Positions 19,600 to 29,216 of a DNA stretch of 64,000 nucleotides are shown here, piece after piece; the first letter of the stretch is position 1; each line of letters begins with the position of its first letter. The position numbers and the translations under genes are program-made. The notes below the pieces were generated by a model. The model did no database searches. It saw only the letters and a list, made by a program, of their open reading frames with translations, and had not been told where the DNA came from. Location: the NCBI RefSeq assembly GCF_009728465.1, contig NZ_WOCD01000003.1, forward strand, positions 558,001 through 622,000. The letters are read 5' to 3'. Source of the DNA: Psychrosphaera haliotis (GTDB lineage Bacteria > Pseudomonadota > Gammaproteobacteria > Enterobacterales > Alteromonadaceae).

Positions 19600-20112
19600 A
19601 TGATTGCTCTATATCTTGTTGCAGGGTTAACAGTTAGCCTAATTTTGTACGGTTTTAACACTAATTCAGAGACAAATAAAAGTACATTCCGCTTAAAAAA
19701 ATTGATACCGGCTGTGGTTTTAACTAGTTGTTTCTGGCCAGTAGTAATGATGTTAATTACCTTTGAAGCAATGCCAAAGCCCAAAGCCAGAAAGCCAGCA
19801 ATCTCTTACAAAGACTTAATTTTGCCGGTAAATATTGAATCGGTGGAACACAGTGAGTTAATTAAGGATCCAAATGCTATTGCGCCAGACCTGCCGTTTG
19901 GACACCTACATTCAAAATGGCAAAACCTCAAACAAAAGACTGACGACAAAAATATGATTTGGGCATTTAAAACCCAGCCAAAACAACAAAGTAATAAAGA
20001 TATTGTAGAAGGTTATGCGCTAGTGGATAGTAATAAACAAATTGTTGATTACTTGGTGACAGCTAAATACAAAGAGAATTATAGTGGCAACGGCAATACC
20101 GCTATTCATTAA
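19600..20112 (+). CDS. Hypothetical membrane protein
   Basis: A 170-residue protein I do not recognise. Residues 1-20 and about 33-58 are hydrophobic and probably form two transmembrane helices; the rest is a polar domain rich in Lys, Asn and Gln. A GAGGGAG stretch lies close upstream of the ATG. The last 11 bases overlap the end of the convergent gene at 20102-20410. It has no obvious link to carbohydrate metabolism. Confidence 0.6.
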   Translation: MIALYLVAGLTVSLILYGFNTNSETNKSTFRLKKLIPAVVLTSCFWPVVMMLITFEAMPKPKARKPAISYKDLILPVNIESVEHSELIKDPNAIAPDLPFGHLHSKWQNLKQKTDDKNMIWAFKTQPKQQSNKDIVEGYALVDSNKQIVDYLVTAKYKENYSGNGNTAIH

Positions 20113-20410
20113 TCGTGTTATTAGCAACCACTCTTAAATGATTTCTAAGTGGCTTAGCGGCCACTTTTTGGTTATAGCCAGAAAAACGATTACTGCTTTC
20201 CACCTCAACTTCATCAGTCCTGTGCCAAAGTAAAACAGACTCTACTTCTAAAACAACATTTAGCCCTAGCATCGCCATATGAGCCTCGCCGTGCGTTCGA
20301 AACACTCTAGCGCGATCTAATTCGCCAAACATTTCTGGACCTTTGTAACCTGTGTAGTAGCCTTTCTCAGAATTAAACAGTAGAAACTGCCACGCTTTTT
20401 TAACCTGCAT
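20102..20410 (-). CDS. Hypothetical cytoplasmic protein
   Basis: A 102-residue soluble protein with no signal peptide or membrane helix and no domain I recognise. It contains WQFLLFNSEKGYYTGYKGPEMFG near the N terminus. Codon use looks like that of its neighbours, and the ATG is preceded by AAAGGATGTCGAT, a plausible ribosome binding site. Its tail overlaps the convergent 170-residue gene by 11 bases. Confidence 0.6.
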   Translation of the reverse strand: MQVKKAWQFLLFNSEKGYYTGYKGPEMFGELDRARVFRTHGEAHMAMLGLNVVLEVESVLLWHRTDEVEVESSNRFSGYNQKVAAKPLRNHLRVVANNTINE

Positions 20411-20519
20411 ATCGACATCCTTTAAATGTTATTACGACCATTCCTTTGGCCACGTCACTGCAATTTATCCTTAAGTTACTATTAAACATAGTTCCTTTTA
20501 GATAACCCGCAAGTCGGGT

Positions 20520-21386
20520 TTACATATCTACGTTAAATAACCATATAACCGCGTTAGAAAACTCCCTACGCCAAAATTTCTCATTATGTTCACCTTCGAC
20601 ATCAGTCTTAGCCCTAACACTTGGAGCTTTAAAGCCATTTTTTGCTAGCAATGCGATCATTTTGTTTTGACTATTAACAACATCAACACCTTCCTTTTCA
20701 CCTACTAAAAAATACCACTTATTTTCTTTCGGTGGCATATTCTCCGCCGTAAAGTCATAAATGTCAGGTGCATACCAATATGAAGTTGAAAACAAGCCGG
20801 CTTTACCAAATACATCACTATATTTTACCGCTGCATAGTTTGTAATGAGTGAGCCCATAGAGCTTCCCAACATCGCAGTATTTTGCTTGTCACTTAAGGT
20901 TCTGAACTTATTGTCTACGTATGGCTTAACTACATTTACAACATCCTTTATGTATAAATATCCTTCTGCCTCACCGTACTTCTCATGTGGCCACGCACTA
21001 TATTCATTGAGCCTCTTTTGTGGATGGTTATCAATACCTACAACAATCAGCTCAAAGCCAAACTTCATCGCAATTGCATCCAAGCTTTCATCAATGCCCC
21101 ACTCACCAACAAAACTTGTTTTGTCATCAAATAAATTTTGGGCATCGTGCATGTAAAGCACCGGATAACGTTTGCTTTGATTTTTGTCATACGAAGGTGG
21201 GAGATAAATGCGTAACGTTCGAGATCGCTTTAATGATGTTAAATACACAGCGTTATTTTCGATTATGACAGAACCTTTGTGAACGACATCAGCAAGACCC
21301 TTTGGGTCACGCTCAACGCTAACTGCCCTGGCAGCAAACAATACAAAAACCAAAGAAAAACAAGCTCTTTGCATTACTTTTTTCAT
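20520..21386 (-). CDS. Secreted alpha/beta-hydrolase, putative esterase
   Basis: A 288-residue protein with an N-terminal signal peptide (about residues 1-22) and an esterase D-type alpha/beta-hydrolase domain (PF00756). Supporting motifs are YPVLYMHDAQNLFD, the nucleophile elbow LGSSMGSLIT, and a late histidine in EGEHNEKFWRREF. Relatives include enterochelin and S-formylglutathione esterases and carbohydrate acyl-esterases. Lying 112 bases downstream of the GH31 gene, it may deacylate modified glucans, but this is inference. A short hairpin lies at its stop codon without a clear T tract. Confidence 0.85.
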   Translation of the reverse strand: MKKVMQRACFSLVFVLFAARAVSVERDPKGLADVVHKGSVIIENNAVYLTSLKRSRTLRIYLPPSYDKNQSKRYPVLYMHDAQNLFDDKTSFVGEWGIDESLDAIAMKFGFELIVVGIDNHPQKRLNEYSAWPHEKYGEAEGYLYIKDVVNVVKPYVDNKFRTLSDKQNTAMLGSSMGSLITNYAAVKYSDVFGKAGLFSTSYWYAPDIYDFTAENMPPKENKWYFLVGEKEGVDVVNSQNKMIALLAKNGFKAPSVRAKTDVEGEHNEKFWRREFSNAVIWLFNVDM

Positions 21387-21452
21387 AACTTAAATCCTTT
21401 TACTTTGAAAGGCAGCCTAAGCTCGATTCACTCTATTTAGATCAAGCTTAAA

Positions 21453-21485
21453 TTAACTTGCTTAACTTACTTAACTTACTTAGGT
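21453..21485. repeat. Short 9-bp imperfect tandem repeat
   Basis: Three imperfect copies of CTTAACTTA occur in the spacer between the esterase and GH31 genes. No function is apparent; it may be slippage-derived. Confidence 0.5.
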
Positions 21486-21498
21486 TAATCGCAATAAA

Positions 21499-24005
21499 TT
21501 AACGAATAGTCATCATCATTTTATCGTTTGCTAACTTTTTAGCCGCCGATGCACCTCGTATATCAGCATTCCAATCAAACTTAATTTCTATACGCTGTAA
21601 AGCCTTGTTATAAAAAGCCCCACGCTGCGCGAGCTTAAACTCTTGTTTACTATTAAACAGCGCTATTTCAGCGCCTGCTACGTCAATGGAGATTGGCATT
21701 GTTGGCCAATGATTAACGGTTATATTAAACGTTCGATTAAGAGGCATACCCGGATAACCATTACCTGCACCAAGTTGCCTTTCCAAACTCATTGCATAAC
21801 GTAGACGGCCCTTCAACTGATGAGCCGCGCCATTAACAACTAGCTTTTCAAATTTTCCGGTTGCTAAAGAGTCTTGAGAAATACCGTCATCATTATAAAT
21901 AGTCGCAGTGATTGATAGCTGGCTTTGATCGTAATACACATCAAGGTTTAAAGATTCCGTAGAGTAATCAGCCGTTGTCATAATTGCATTTGTTATTGGC
22001 ACAATAGATCCGCCTTTAACAAATACCGGAATTGTATTTAGCGATAACGGATACTCGATCTCCTGGCCACCTTGATAAACTTGTTTGGACCAAAAATCTG
22101 TCCACTGACCCTTTGGTAATTTAACCTTTATTGACGCTAAATTGGGCTCAGCCACTAGCTTAACTAAAAACGCATCGCCCCACATAAACTGTTGAGTTTC
22201 AGTTTGAAACTCTGGCGTATCATTTTCAAAAAACATAGGTCTCATTAACGGTAAACCCGTCATCGAATTTTGATACGCCATGGAATATAAATAAGGTAGC
22301 AACTGGTAACGAAGCGTTATAAAACGTTTTATTATTTGTTGGGTTTCTTCATCATGAAAAATAGGTTCCGGGGCAATATTATCTTGCGCATGTGGACGAT
22401 AAATTGGTTGGAAAACACCGTACTGAAGCCAACGAATATACATTTCTTTATCAAAGGCATCACCACCAGCAAAACCGCCTAAATCAGAGTGAGTATAAGC
22501 TAAGCCTAACAGGCCCATTTGCATGGTTAATTCTGGTTGTGGTTTTAGTCCATCCCACGACCTTGAAACGTCGCCAGTCCAAGGGATCATGCCATAACGC
22601 TGCGAGCCGGCAAAACCTGAGCGCATCAAAATAAATTGACGTTCATTTGGCATTGCTTCATTTAAACCTTCATTTACTAATTTTGCCCATTGATGTCCAA
22701 AGGCATTGTGAACTTCATTCGCAGAAGCGGTAATGCCAGCTTCAGAAAGTGTATGCAACATATCAGCCGGATGTACTTCTGGCTCACCTAAGTCTCCCCA
22801 CACTCCACTTACACCTTGAGCAGCAATATCACGGTAAATAGTTTTAAACCAGTCTTGCGCATCGTTGCTGAACACATCGATAAGCCCAGTATGTCCAAAA
22901 TAAAAGTCGTAGGTTTTTACCTTGTCGCCAGTAATGTTTTTAGTGAGAACATTATTCTCAATCGCCTCTTGCCAACGGCTGCTGGTATTCAAAATGAAAG
23001 GCTCTGTGATCAAAGATGTTTTCACTTTTAGGTCATTTAATTCACTTAACATCGCATTAGGATCAGGAAAGGTACTTTTATCCCACTCAAGGTTACCCAT
23101 ATGACCCTGTATGTCTTTACCAAACCAGTACAAATCTAAAATTATTGAATCAACGGGGATGTCTTTTTCCCTAAAGGATTTAATCGTTTCAACCACTTCT
23201 GTTTGATTGCGATAACCAAATCGGGAGGCATGATTGCCAAACGCCCAAAGCGGAGGCAAAGGTTGTGTGCCTGTTACTTTAACGTACTGGTGAATCAAAT
23301 CAGGATAGTCGTTACCAGCGACTACTATATAAGCCTGACGCCCGCCATCAGACTCAAACTGTAAAATGTCAGATTCGGTTTTGCCAAGATCGATAAAACC
23401 TTTAGCCGGATTGTCATACAAAACAATGTATTTTTTAGAAGACATAACTGCGGGAATGCTAAAGTTCATTTGCTCAGAATGAGTGCCATAACCATAGTGA
23501 GCTCGATTATAGAGTGGCAACTTGTGCCCTCTTCGGTCCATGCCTAATACTCGTTCGCCCGTTCCCATTAAGCGTTCAGTTTCATCCAACTTAAACCGAA
23601 AACCTTGCAACGCATGAGAGCCAAAAAGCCAGACTCTTCCGATAATAAATGTTGTTCATTTTTAAAATAAGAAAGCTGCATGCTTGCTTTGTCTATAGTA
23701 ACTTTCAGCGTATTAGTTGAAAAAGCCAGCGAACTTTTACTGTTTATTACTTTGAGTTTAGGTCGATAATTTTGCTTTGGGTCTTTAGCGAAGCTTGGAA
23801 AGTCAGCTCGTACAAACGGGTTCGCCAATGGTCTAATTTCAAAGGCGTTGTCGTGCAGAGCTGTGATGTCAATTTTCCCTTCACTGTGCACCACAGTTAG
23901 GGTATGACCGTTTAAAGAGTGGCTAACATAGGTTTTATTCGCTATCGCATCAAAAGAGAGCGTAGCAGCGAATAAAACAACAAAGACAAAACTAACGAAA
24001 CGCAT
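21499..24005 (-). CDS. GH31 alpha-glucosidase (one frameshift)
   Basis: A periplasmic or secreted glycoside hydrolase of family 31, about 830 residues once joined. The first part (24005 to about 23625) starts with a signal peptide and the N-terminal beta-sandwich; the rest carries the barrel. The frame breaks at a T5 run on the coding strand (23623-23627); adding one T gives SGFFGSHALQGFRFKLDET. The catalytic nucleophile is the Asp in GVWGDLGEPE (codon 22792-22794) and the acid/base is the Asp in PWTGDVSRSWDG (codon 22570-22572). GH31 enzymes remove glucose from the non-reducing ends of alpha-glucans. The start lies directly behind the VC0807-family gene, so both are in one operon. Confidence 0.87.
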
Positions 24006-24006
24006 A

Positions 24007-24708
24007 TTATTCCTGATTTAAAGCTTGTTCGAATTTAAGGCCTGTCAAACGGGTAATGGTTTTAACAACGTATATCATAATACCAATCAGCATTATTAAT
24101 GATGGAATAGCAATGACTGGGTAGCTCACTAACGTCATTTCACCTAACTGCTCATTAAACTCAACGGTGCCCGCTTGGCTTGTCACTATCATCTTAGCCA
24201 AGATGTAATTTGCCGCTGCGGAGAAAACAAAAGTAGAGGCTAACAAGTGATTGGCGGTGTTTATTTTAGATTTAAACTCGGCTACATTGCCCTTTTCAGC
24301 CAACGTGTCATAAATTAAATTTAAGTTAAACAACGTTGGGTTTAGCATTAGCTTGGCCAATAAAGGCTTTCCACTAAAGCCAGAAACGAGCACCACTAAA
24401 CCAATAATGGCTGGAATAGCCGCTTCTTTAATTGCCAGCCACTCTGCGTCTAGCTCAAACAAACCTATACCGCCCGTTAACAAGGTGCTTAAAAAACCCA
24501 ACAACGAGATAAAGTTGAAAGTCTTAGATTGCACAAAGTCATAAATGCCATAAGCAATTGGGAACGCTAGCGCCACTATTAGTCCGTTAACCGTGCCTAA
24601 GTATTCATCTCCCGACAACTTCATTAATATCAATGATGGAATAATAATATTGAATATCAGCTCAAGGAACGTATTGTTCTTTTTAGGTTTTGTTGGTTGC
24701 GTTGTCAT
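24007..24708 (-). CDS. VC0807-family inner-membrane protein
   Basis: A 233-residue protein with about six hydrophobic helices and the N-terminal segment NTFLELIFNIIIPSLILMKLSG. This resembles the VC0807 family of integral membrane proteins related to the septation protein A/YciB fold. The family has no defined activity. It is directly upstream of the GH31 gene (stop and start one base apart), so it is co-transcribed with a carbohydrate enzyme, which may hint at a role in envelope adaptation during glucan use. Confidence 0.75.
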   Translation of the reverse strand: MTTQPTKPKKNNTFLELIFNIIIPSLILMKLSGDEYLGTVNGLIVALAFPIAYGIYDFVQSKTFNFISLLGFLSTLLTGGIGLFELDAEWLAIKEAAIPAIIGLVVLVSGFSGKPLLAKLMLNPTLFNLNLIYDTLAEKGNVAEFKSKINTANHLLASTFVFSAAANYILAKMIVTSQAGTVEFNEQLGEMTLVSYPVIAIPSLIMLIGIMIYVVKTITRLTGLKFEQALNQE

Positions 24709-24803
24709 ATTTGATTTTCATACTGCATATTTAGTTAGACTCTGTGGCCGATATTACCTTAGCATCGTAATAAGTGCGAGAAGCTAACTTAATTATTAGG
24801 CTA

Positions 24804-24827
24804 TAAAAAAGCGACCCTAAGGCCGCT
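24804..24827 (-). terminator. Intrinsic terminator of the pullulanase gene
   Basis: On the minus strand the stem AAGCGGCC/GGTCGCTT (one G-T pair) with a four-base loop is followed by T6, about 45 bases past the pullulanase stop codon. Confidence 0.8.
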
Positions 24828-24871
24828 TCTAATACTTTATATTTATATAATCGTCACTCTAGAGGTGAGGC

Positions 24872-27800
24872 TTACTCTGAGCACTGCTCAATAATAAGCG
24901 TACCTACATCAGCGCCTTGTGACGGGTTTGCTTCATTCAATGTTAATTTAAAGCTGTATGTCCCTGCCGCCAGATTTGCTGAGTTATTGTCAGTGCCACC
25001 ATTGTTGTAAGCAACAACATGTTCTGTGCCCACGGCTAGGTTTGCCATTTCAACACCACCTGATGAATTTGGAACCCACAATTGTGTTGCCCAATCACCG
25101 TCACTAGATGCTAATTTAAACTGCATATTGCCATCAAAACTAGCCACAGCTTGGTAAATGTTATTACCTTTGTATTTAAGTTGGTAATCGCTTACTGCGT
25201 TCCAACCTGAATGGTCACCTTTAACATATAAGCTACCATCACCAGCAATATCAAACGGCGCAGCATCCGTTGAGTCAGCTAAACTACAAGAAACTAATAG
25301 ATTTCCTAACGTGATTGATAATACTGGCGTTGCAGCTTCAACATTTAGCGTAACGTTATATGACGCTGATTGAGTAACGGTAATACCAAAGCTTTCTGTT
25401 GTACCTTCAATAACTGTAAGTGACTCAGAATCAATTGAAACATCAGCAAATGCTAGGTTTTCAGTCGCTAATGTTGCATCGCCAATATTAAACTCATAAC
25501 TACCTGCATCTAAAGTAATTGAACCAGAGTAAACACCACGTCCATCGTACTCAAAAGCAGTAAAGCTTCCTGATGTAATACCTTCAACACCCATAATAGT
25601 GTCGTTGTACGGTGATGCAATTTTGTCTGGGTCAGTGGCTAAGCCTGGTCCTTGTGCACCCGCTTGTGCTTTTACAAAAACCGCAATAGTGTGAGCCGGA
25701 ACAGTAAACGTTCCTTCTGTTGAGGTTTCAGCAAAGCTTGCACTACGAACAATCGTATCGGCGGAATTTAGTTGCGTATCATGTAATGTAAATCCGCTTG
25801 CTGTTTTCACTGAGTGACTTTGAGAAGCATCCGTTGCATTTACAACAACGACAATTGCATCAACACTATCATCTATATCTGAAACACCATTGCCATCGTC
25901 AATGCTCATAACAATTAAACCAGGCGTTTGGGTTGGTCCAGTGTTATGGAAACCTACTCGATTAATAACGTCCTGCTCAGTGGTTAAACTGAAGAGTGGA
26001 CTGGCACTTCTAATACTCAAAAACTCTTTGAATACCGAGCTAGAAAGCTGAATATCAGACATCGCAACCGCTGCGTTAGCATTGGCGCTTTGCGCTACGT
26101 TATATTGAGCATCTCTTTCAATTGGTAAGCCCACATTCCAGTTATTACTTTCATTGGTGTAATCAACAAAATTGAACCAATCGCCTGAATCATAAGTGTT
26201 ACGGTCCATTGACTTAGAACGAATTTTATCGACACCTAATTGGAAAAATGGAATGCCTTGGCTCATTAACGGAATAGCCGCTGATAACATGTGAACTCGC
26301 GTTCGAGTTGCCGCTGTTGTATCCGCATTAAAGTTGTATTGCAGGTAATCATAAAGTGTTTCGTTATCATGTTTTGATACGTAATTGATAATGTCAGCTG
26401 GGTCTAGTGCATAAGAAGACTTGTCATAAACAATGCCTTTTTTAGTCACGCCTGACTGATCTTCTAATTCATAGTTTTGTAACGTGCCTGCTAATCCTAA
26501 TCGAATATGATCAGACTTGGTTAAGTTGCCCTGCCCTAAACCTTGTTCACGAATTGAGTCTCGTGGACGGTCGTTAAAGGTACCAATCTCTGAATCTGCT
26601 AGGTTGTACTGGGTCGCCTGTTTAAACAAACGGTCATTCGCGACTTCACCTAAATTCCAACCTTCACCATAAAAGTAAGTATCGGCGTCGATTGCCGCAA
26701 CGGCTGCACGGCTATCAAGCAATAGCTGTGAAGGTAAGTGTCCCATTACGTCAAAACGAAAACCGTCTAAACCATAATGCTCAGCCCAATGAACCACAGA
26801 GTCCACTACAAACTTGTCCATCATTTTGTGTTCAGTGGCAATGTTGTCGCAGCAAGTAGAAGTTTCAATTAGACCTGTCACTTCGTTGTAACGATGATAA
26901 TAACCAGGTACAACTTTATCGAATACTGAATTGTCATAAACACCCGACGCGCTAGTATGGTTATAAACAACGTCTAGAATAACTCGAAGTCCCGTATCAT
27001 GCAGTGCTAATACCATTTCACGGAATTCTTTTATTCTTGCAACGCCTTCAGGAGTAGAAGCATAACTACCTTCAACCACGTTAAAATGGTGAGGATCGTA
27101 ACCCCAGTTAAAACCATCAAAACCACTCATGCTCTCCACTAAGTTTTTAGCGTCTTCCGTAGCAGGGTCATAACTTTTTAATACATCCATTAGCGTGTCT
27201 GAATCTAACTCAACGCCACATACAGGTGCCTTGTTATTTTTTGCGCACAACTCTTCAACTGTATTGGTTAAGTCAATGCGATTAGAGGCATCTTCTTCAA
27301 TAGTGGCAATGTCATTTGCGGGTAACATATGGAAATGAGTAACACCTGCATCTGTTAATTCTGACAAGTACGTCATTGCATCAGAACCAGACTCAGTAAA
27401 GGCTTTATATTTACCACGATTAGCAACGGTCGTATTTTCATCACGAATACTAAAGTCTCTGATATGAGCTTCTAGTAAGACGCCCTGCTCAGGATATTCA
27501 ACGGTAGGAGCAACGTGCCCAACCCAACCTGCTGGATACAAATCAGCATCGGTCATATTCACAAACTGAGAGTAGCGGCCATTAGTCGATGTATTTACTG
27601 AATAAGGGTCTGTTGACCACAAAGTTTCAACTTGCTTTGTTAAAGGGTGATAAACCTTAGTTGATAATCGGTAATACAAACGGTCGTAACTCATTGAGCT
27701 ATCGGTTTCAAAATGCCAAATACCGGTTTCAGTATTTTCAGTCATTACATGCGACTCAACTCGCTCTTTGCTGGAGTCAAATACGTCTAGTTTTAACTCT

Positions 27801-29107
27801 TGTGAACTTGGCGCCCAAACATTGAGCTCAATATTACCACTGGCATTGTAAAACAGCCCTAAGCGCTGCTCATCAGCATCATCGCTGCCTGATGTGTAAA
27901 TATCGTCAAACGCTTTTGCAAACTGAATATAAGTCGCAGACTCAGGCTCGTCATTGCTATCAAATGAGGCAAGTACTAACTGACTTTTCACTAACTCTTG
28001 TTGTTGTGCGTCAGTTGCACTAAACGAGTAAGCTTGCCACGTTGATAAGTGTGGAACTACTTCCTCTAAGCTTTCAGGGAAGTCTACTTTCGTTAACGTT
28101 AGGCTATTAGCAGTAGAAAAGCTGTTGTCTAAACTGCCGTCCATTGACCACAATAGTTTTACATTGTCGCTGGTGCCATTCCAAACAATGGTATTTTCAT
28201 TGACCCAATGAGCTGACGCGTTTTGAATTTGAAAAGGAGCTTCCAAAGACACATCTTCAGGCGCGGTAAATACACCTACACCAGACACAACAAATGACCA
28301 CCTATCATCTTCTAAAGCTAGCTTTTGATCCGTGTCAGGATCTTTATTATCGCCATTATGAATAATGAAGTTGGCGCAGGTTGCGCCGGCCTTTGTATCA
28401 AATAACCACACCGCACCATAGTTTTCATCTGTATCCGTTGGCGCTAATCCAGCAGTCCATTCAGTGCCTGTAGCGCCAGTAGAGCCCGGCGATTCAAATT
28501 GAGCGTACCCATCGCAAGTCTCATCATTCCAAGCGTGCAGAGCAAACCCAGTGTAGTCACCATCATCACGGTAATAGTAAATAGCACCCTGTGAGTCTGT
28601 TGGTTTTAAAGATGGAGCAGGAACGTTTACTACTGCTTCAGTCACAGTAACCGCTACTGTTAATGACACAGACTTGCTCGGAGAGCCGTCATCTGTCGCC
28701 GTTATCGTCATTTGATAATTAGCGGAATCACTTGCCAACAATTTAGATGTGTCAGTAACGCTGATTGCACCTGTATTGGCGTCAATGGTGAAAGCAGCTT
28801 TAGGATCAGCAAGCGCATAAGTAATGGTATCACCGTCAACGTCATTAGCAGTGGCAGTATAAACAACCGTGCTATTCACTATGCCTTGTTCAACACTTAG
28901 TGACGCTAGAGAAGTAAATACTGGGGCTGAGTTTTCAGGCTCAACGGTTGGAGTAATACAGGCATTTTTTGCGTCGTTTAATACTTTAGGTGCCGTACAC
29001 TGTAATGGAGAGACATCGTCGCTGCTGCCTCCACCACCGCAAGCGGTTAACGCAACTGACACTGCCGAAAGCAGCATAGTGCGATTGAGCCATGACTTAT
29101 TTGACAT
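24872..29107 (-). CDS. Lipoprotein pullulanase (GH13), multidomain
   Basis: A 1411-residue debranching enzyme that cleaves alpha-1,6 links of pullulan and branched maltodextrins. The signal peptide ends in the lipobox VALTACGGGG, so the protein is lipid-anchored. It continues with a cadherin-like domain (about 50-155), a CBM41/PUD starch-binding domain (about 165-270, with ALHAWNDETC), pullulanase N-terminal and CBM48-like domains (about 300-530), the GH13 barrel, C-terminal beta domains, and a final starch-binding-like module (YVKGDHSGW). The catalytic residues are Asp near 786 in FRFDVMGH, Glu near 815 in YGEGWNLGE, and Asp near 914 in SKHDNE. The operator at 29199 lies about 95 bases upstream. 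Confidence 0.94.
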   Translation of the reverse strand: MSNKSWLNRTMLLSAVSVALTACGGGGSSDDVSPLQCTAPKVLNDAKNACITPTVEPENSAPVFTSLASLSVEQGIVNSTVVYTATANDVDGDTITYALADPKAAFTIDANTGAISVTDTSKLLASDSANYQMTITATDDGSPSKSVSLTVAVTVTEAVVNVPAPSLKPTDSQGAIYYYRDDGDYTGFALHAWNDETCDGYAQFESPGSTGATGTEWTAGLAPTDTDENYGAVWLFDTKAGATCANFIIHNGDNKDPDTDQKLALEDDRWSFVVSGVGVFTAPEDVSLEAPFQIQNASAHWVNENTIVWNGTSDNVKLLWSMDGSLDNSFSTANSLTLTKVDFPESLEEVVPHLSTWQAYSFSATDAQQQELVKSQLVLASFDSNDEPESATYIQFAKAFDDIYTSGSDDADEQRLGLFYNASGNIELNVWAPSSQELKLDVFDSSKERVESHVMTENTETGIWHFETDSSMSYDRLYYRLSTKVYHPLTKQVETLWSTDPYSVNTSTNGRYSQFVNMTDADLYPAGWVGHVAPTVEYPEQGVLLEAHIRDFSIRDENTTVANRGKYKAFTESGSDAMTYLSELTDAGVTHFHMLPANDIATIEEDASNRIDLTNTVEELCAKNNKAPVCGVELDSDTLMDVLKSYDPATEDAKNLVESMSGFDGFNWGYDPHHFNVVEGSYASTPEGVARIKEFREMVLALHDTGLRVILDVVYNHTSASGVYDNSVFDKVVPGYYHRYNEVTGLIETSTCCDNIATEHKMMDKFVVDSVVHWAEHYGLDGFRFDVMGHLPSQLLLDSRAAVAAIDADTYFYGEGWNLGEVANDRLFKQATQYNLADSEIGTFNDRPRDSIREQGLGQGNLTKSDHIRLGLAGTLQNYELEDQSGVTKKGIVYDKSSYALDPADIINYVSKHDNETLYDYLQYNFNADTTAATRTRVHMLSAAIPLMSQGIPFFQLGVDKIRSKSMDRNTYDSGDWFNFVDYTNESNNWNVGLPIERDAQYNVAQSANANAAVAMSDIQLSSSVFKEFLSIRSASPLFSLTTEQDVINRVGFHNTGPTQTPGLIVMSIDDGNGVSDIDDSVDAIVVVVNATDASQSHSVKTASGFTLHDTQLNSADTIVRSASFAETSTEGTFTVPAHTIAVFVKAQAGAQGPGLATDPDKIASPYNDTIMGVEGITSGSFTAFEYDGRGVYSGSITLDAGSYEFNIGDATLATENLAFADVSIDSESLTVIEGTTESFGITVTQSASYNVTLNVEAATPVLSITLGNLLVSCSLADSTDAAPFDIAGDGSLYVKGDHSGWNAVSDYQLKYKGNNIYQAVASFDGNMQFKLASSDGDWATQLWVPNSSGGVEMANLAVGTEHVVAYNNGGTDNNSANLAAGTYSFKLTLNEANPSQGADVGTLIIEQCSE

Positions 29108-29198
29108 TTTGTATTCCTGTTGAATTTATTCTTTATTATTATTTAGTAGGCGTATCTATTTTTATTGCCCTACTATAAAAGAACGAGGTCAACTATCT

Positions 29199-29215
29199 GT
29201 TGAATACGTATGTAA
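29199..29215. promoter_or_regulatory. LacI/MalR-type operator, upstream of the pullulanase gene
   Basis: The sequence GTTGAATACGTATGTAA contains the same core as the sites upstream of the regulator and transporter, in inverse orientation. It lies about 95 bases before the pullulanase start and directly after the SGNH/TPR gene on the same strand. Confidence 0.78.
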
Positions 29216-29216
29216 A

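Noticed and set aside
20504..20520. Hairpin AACCCGCAAGTCGGGTT as terminator of the esterase gene
   Set aside because: The stem is short, includes the stop-codon region, and no T tract follows on the minus strand.
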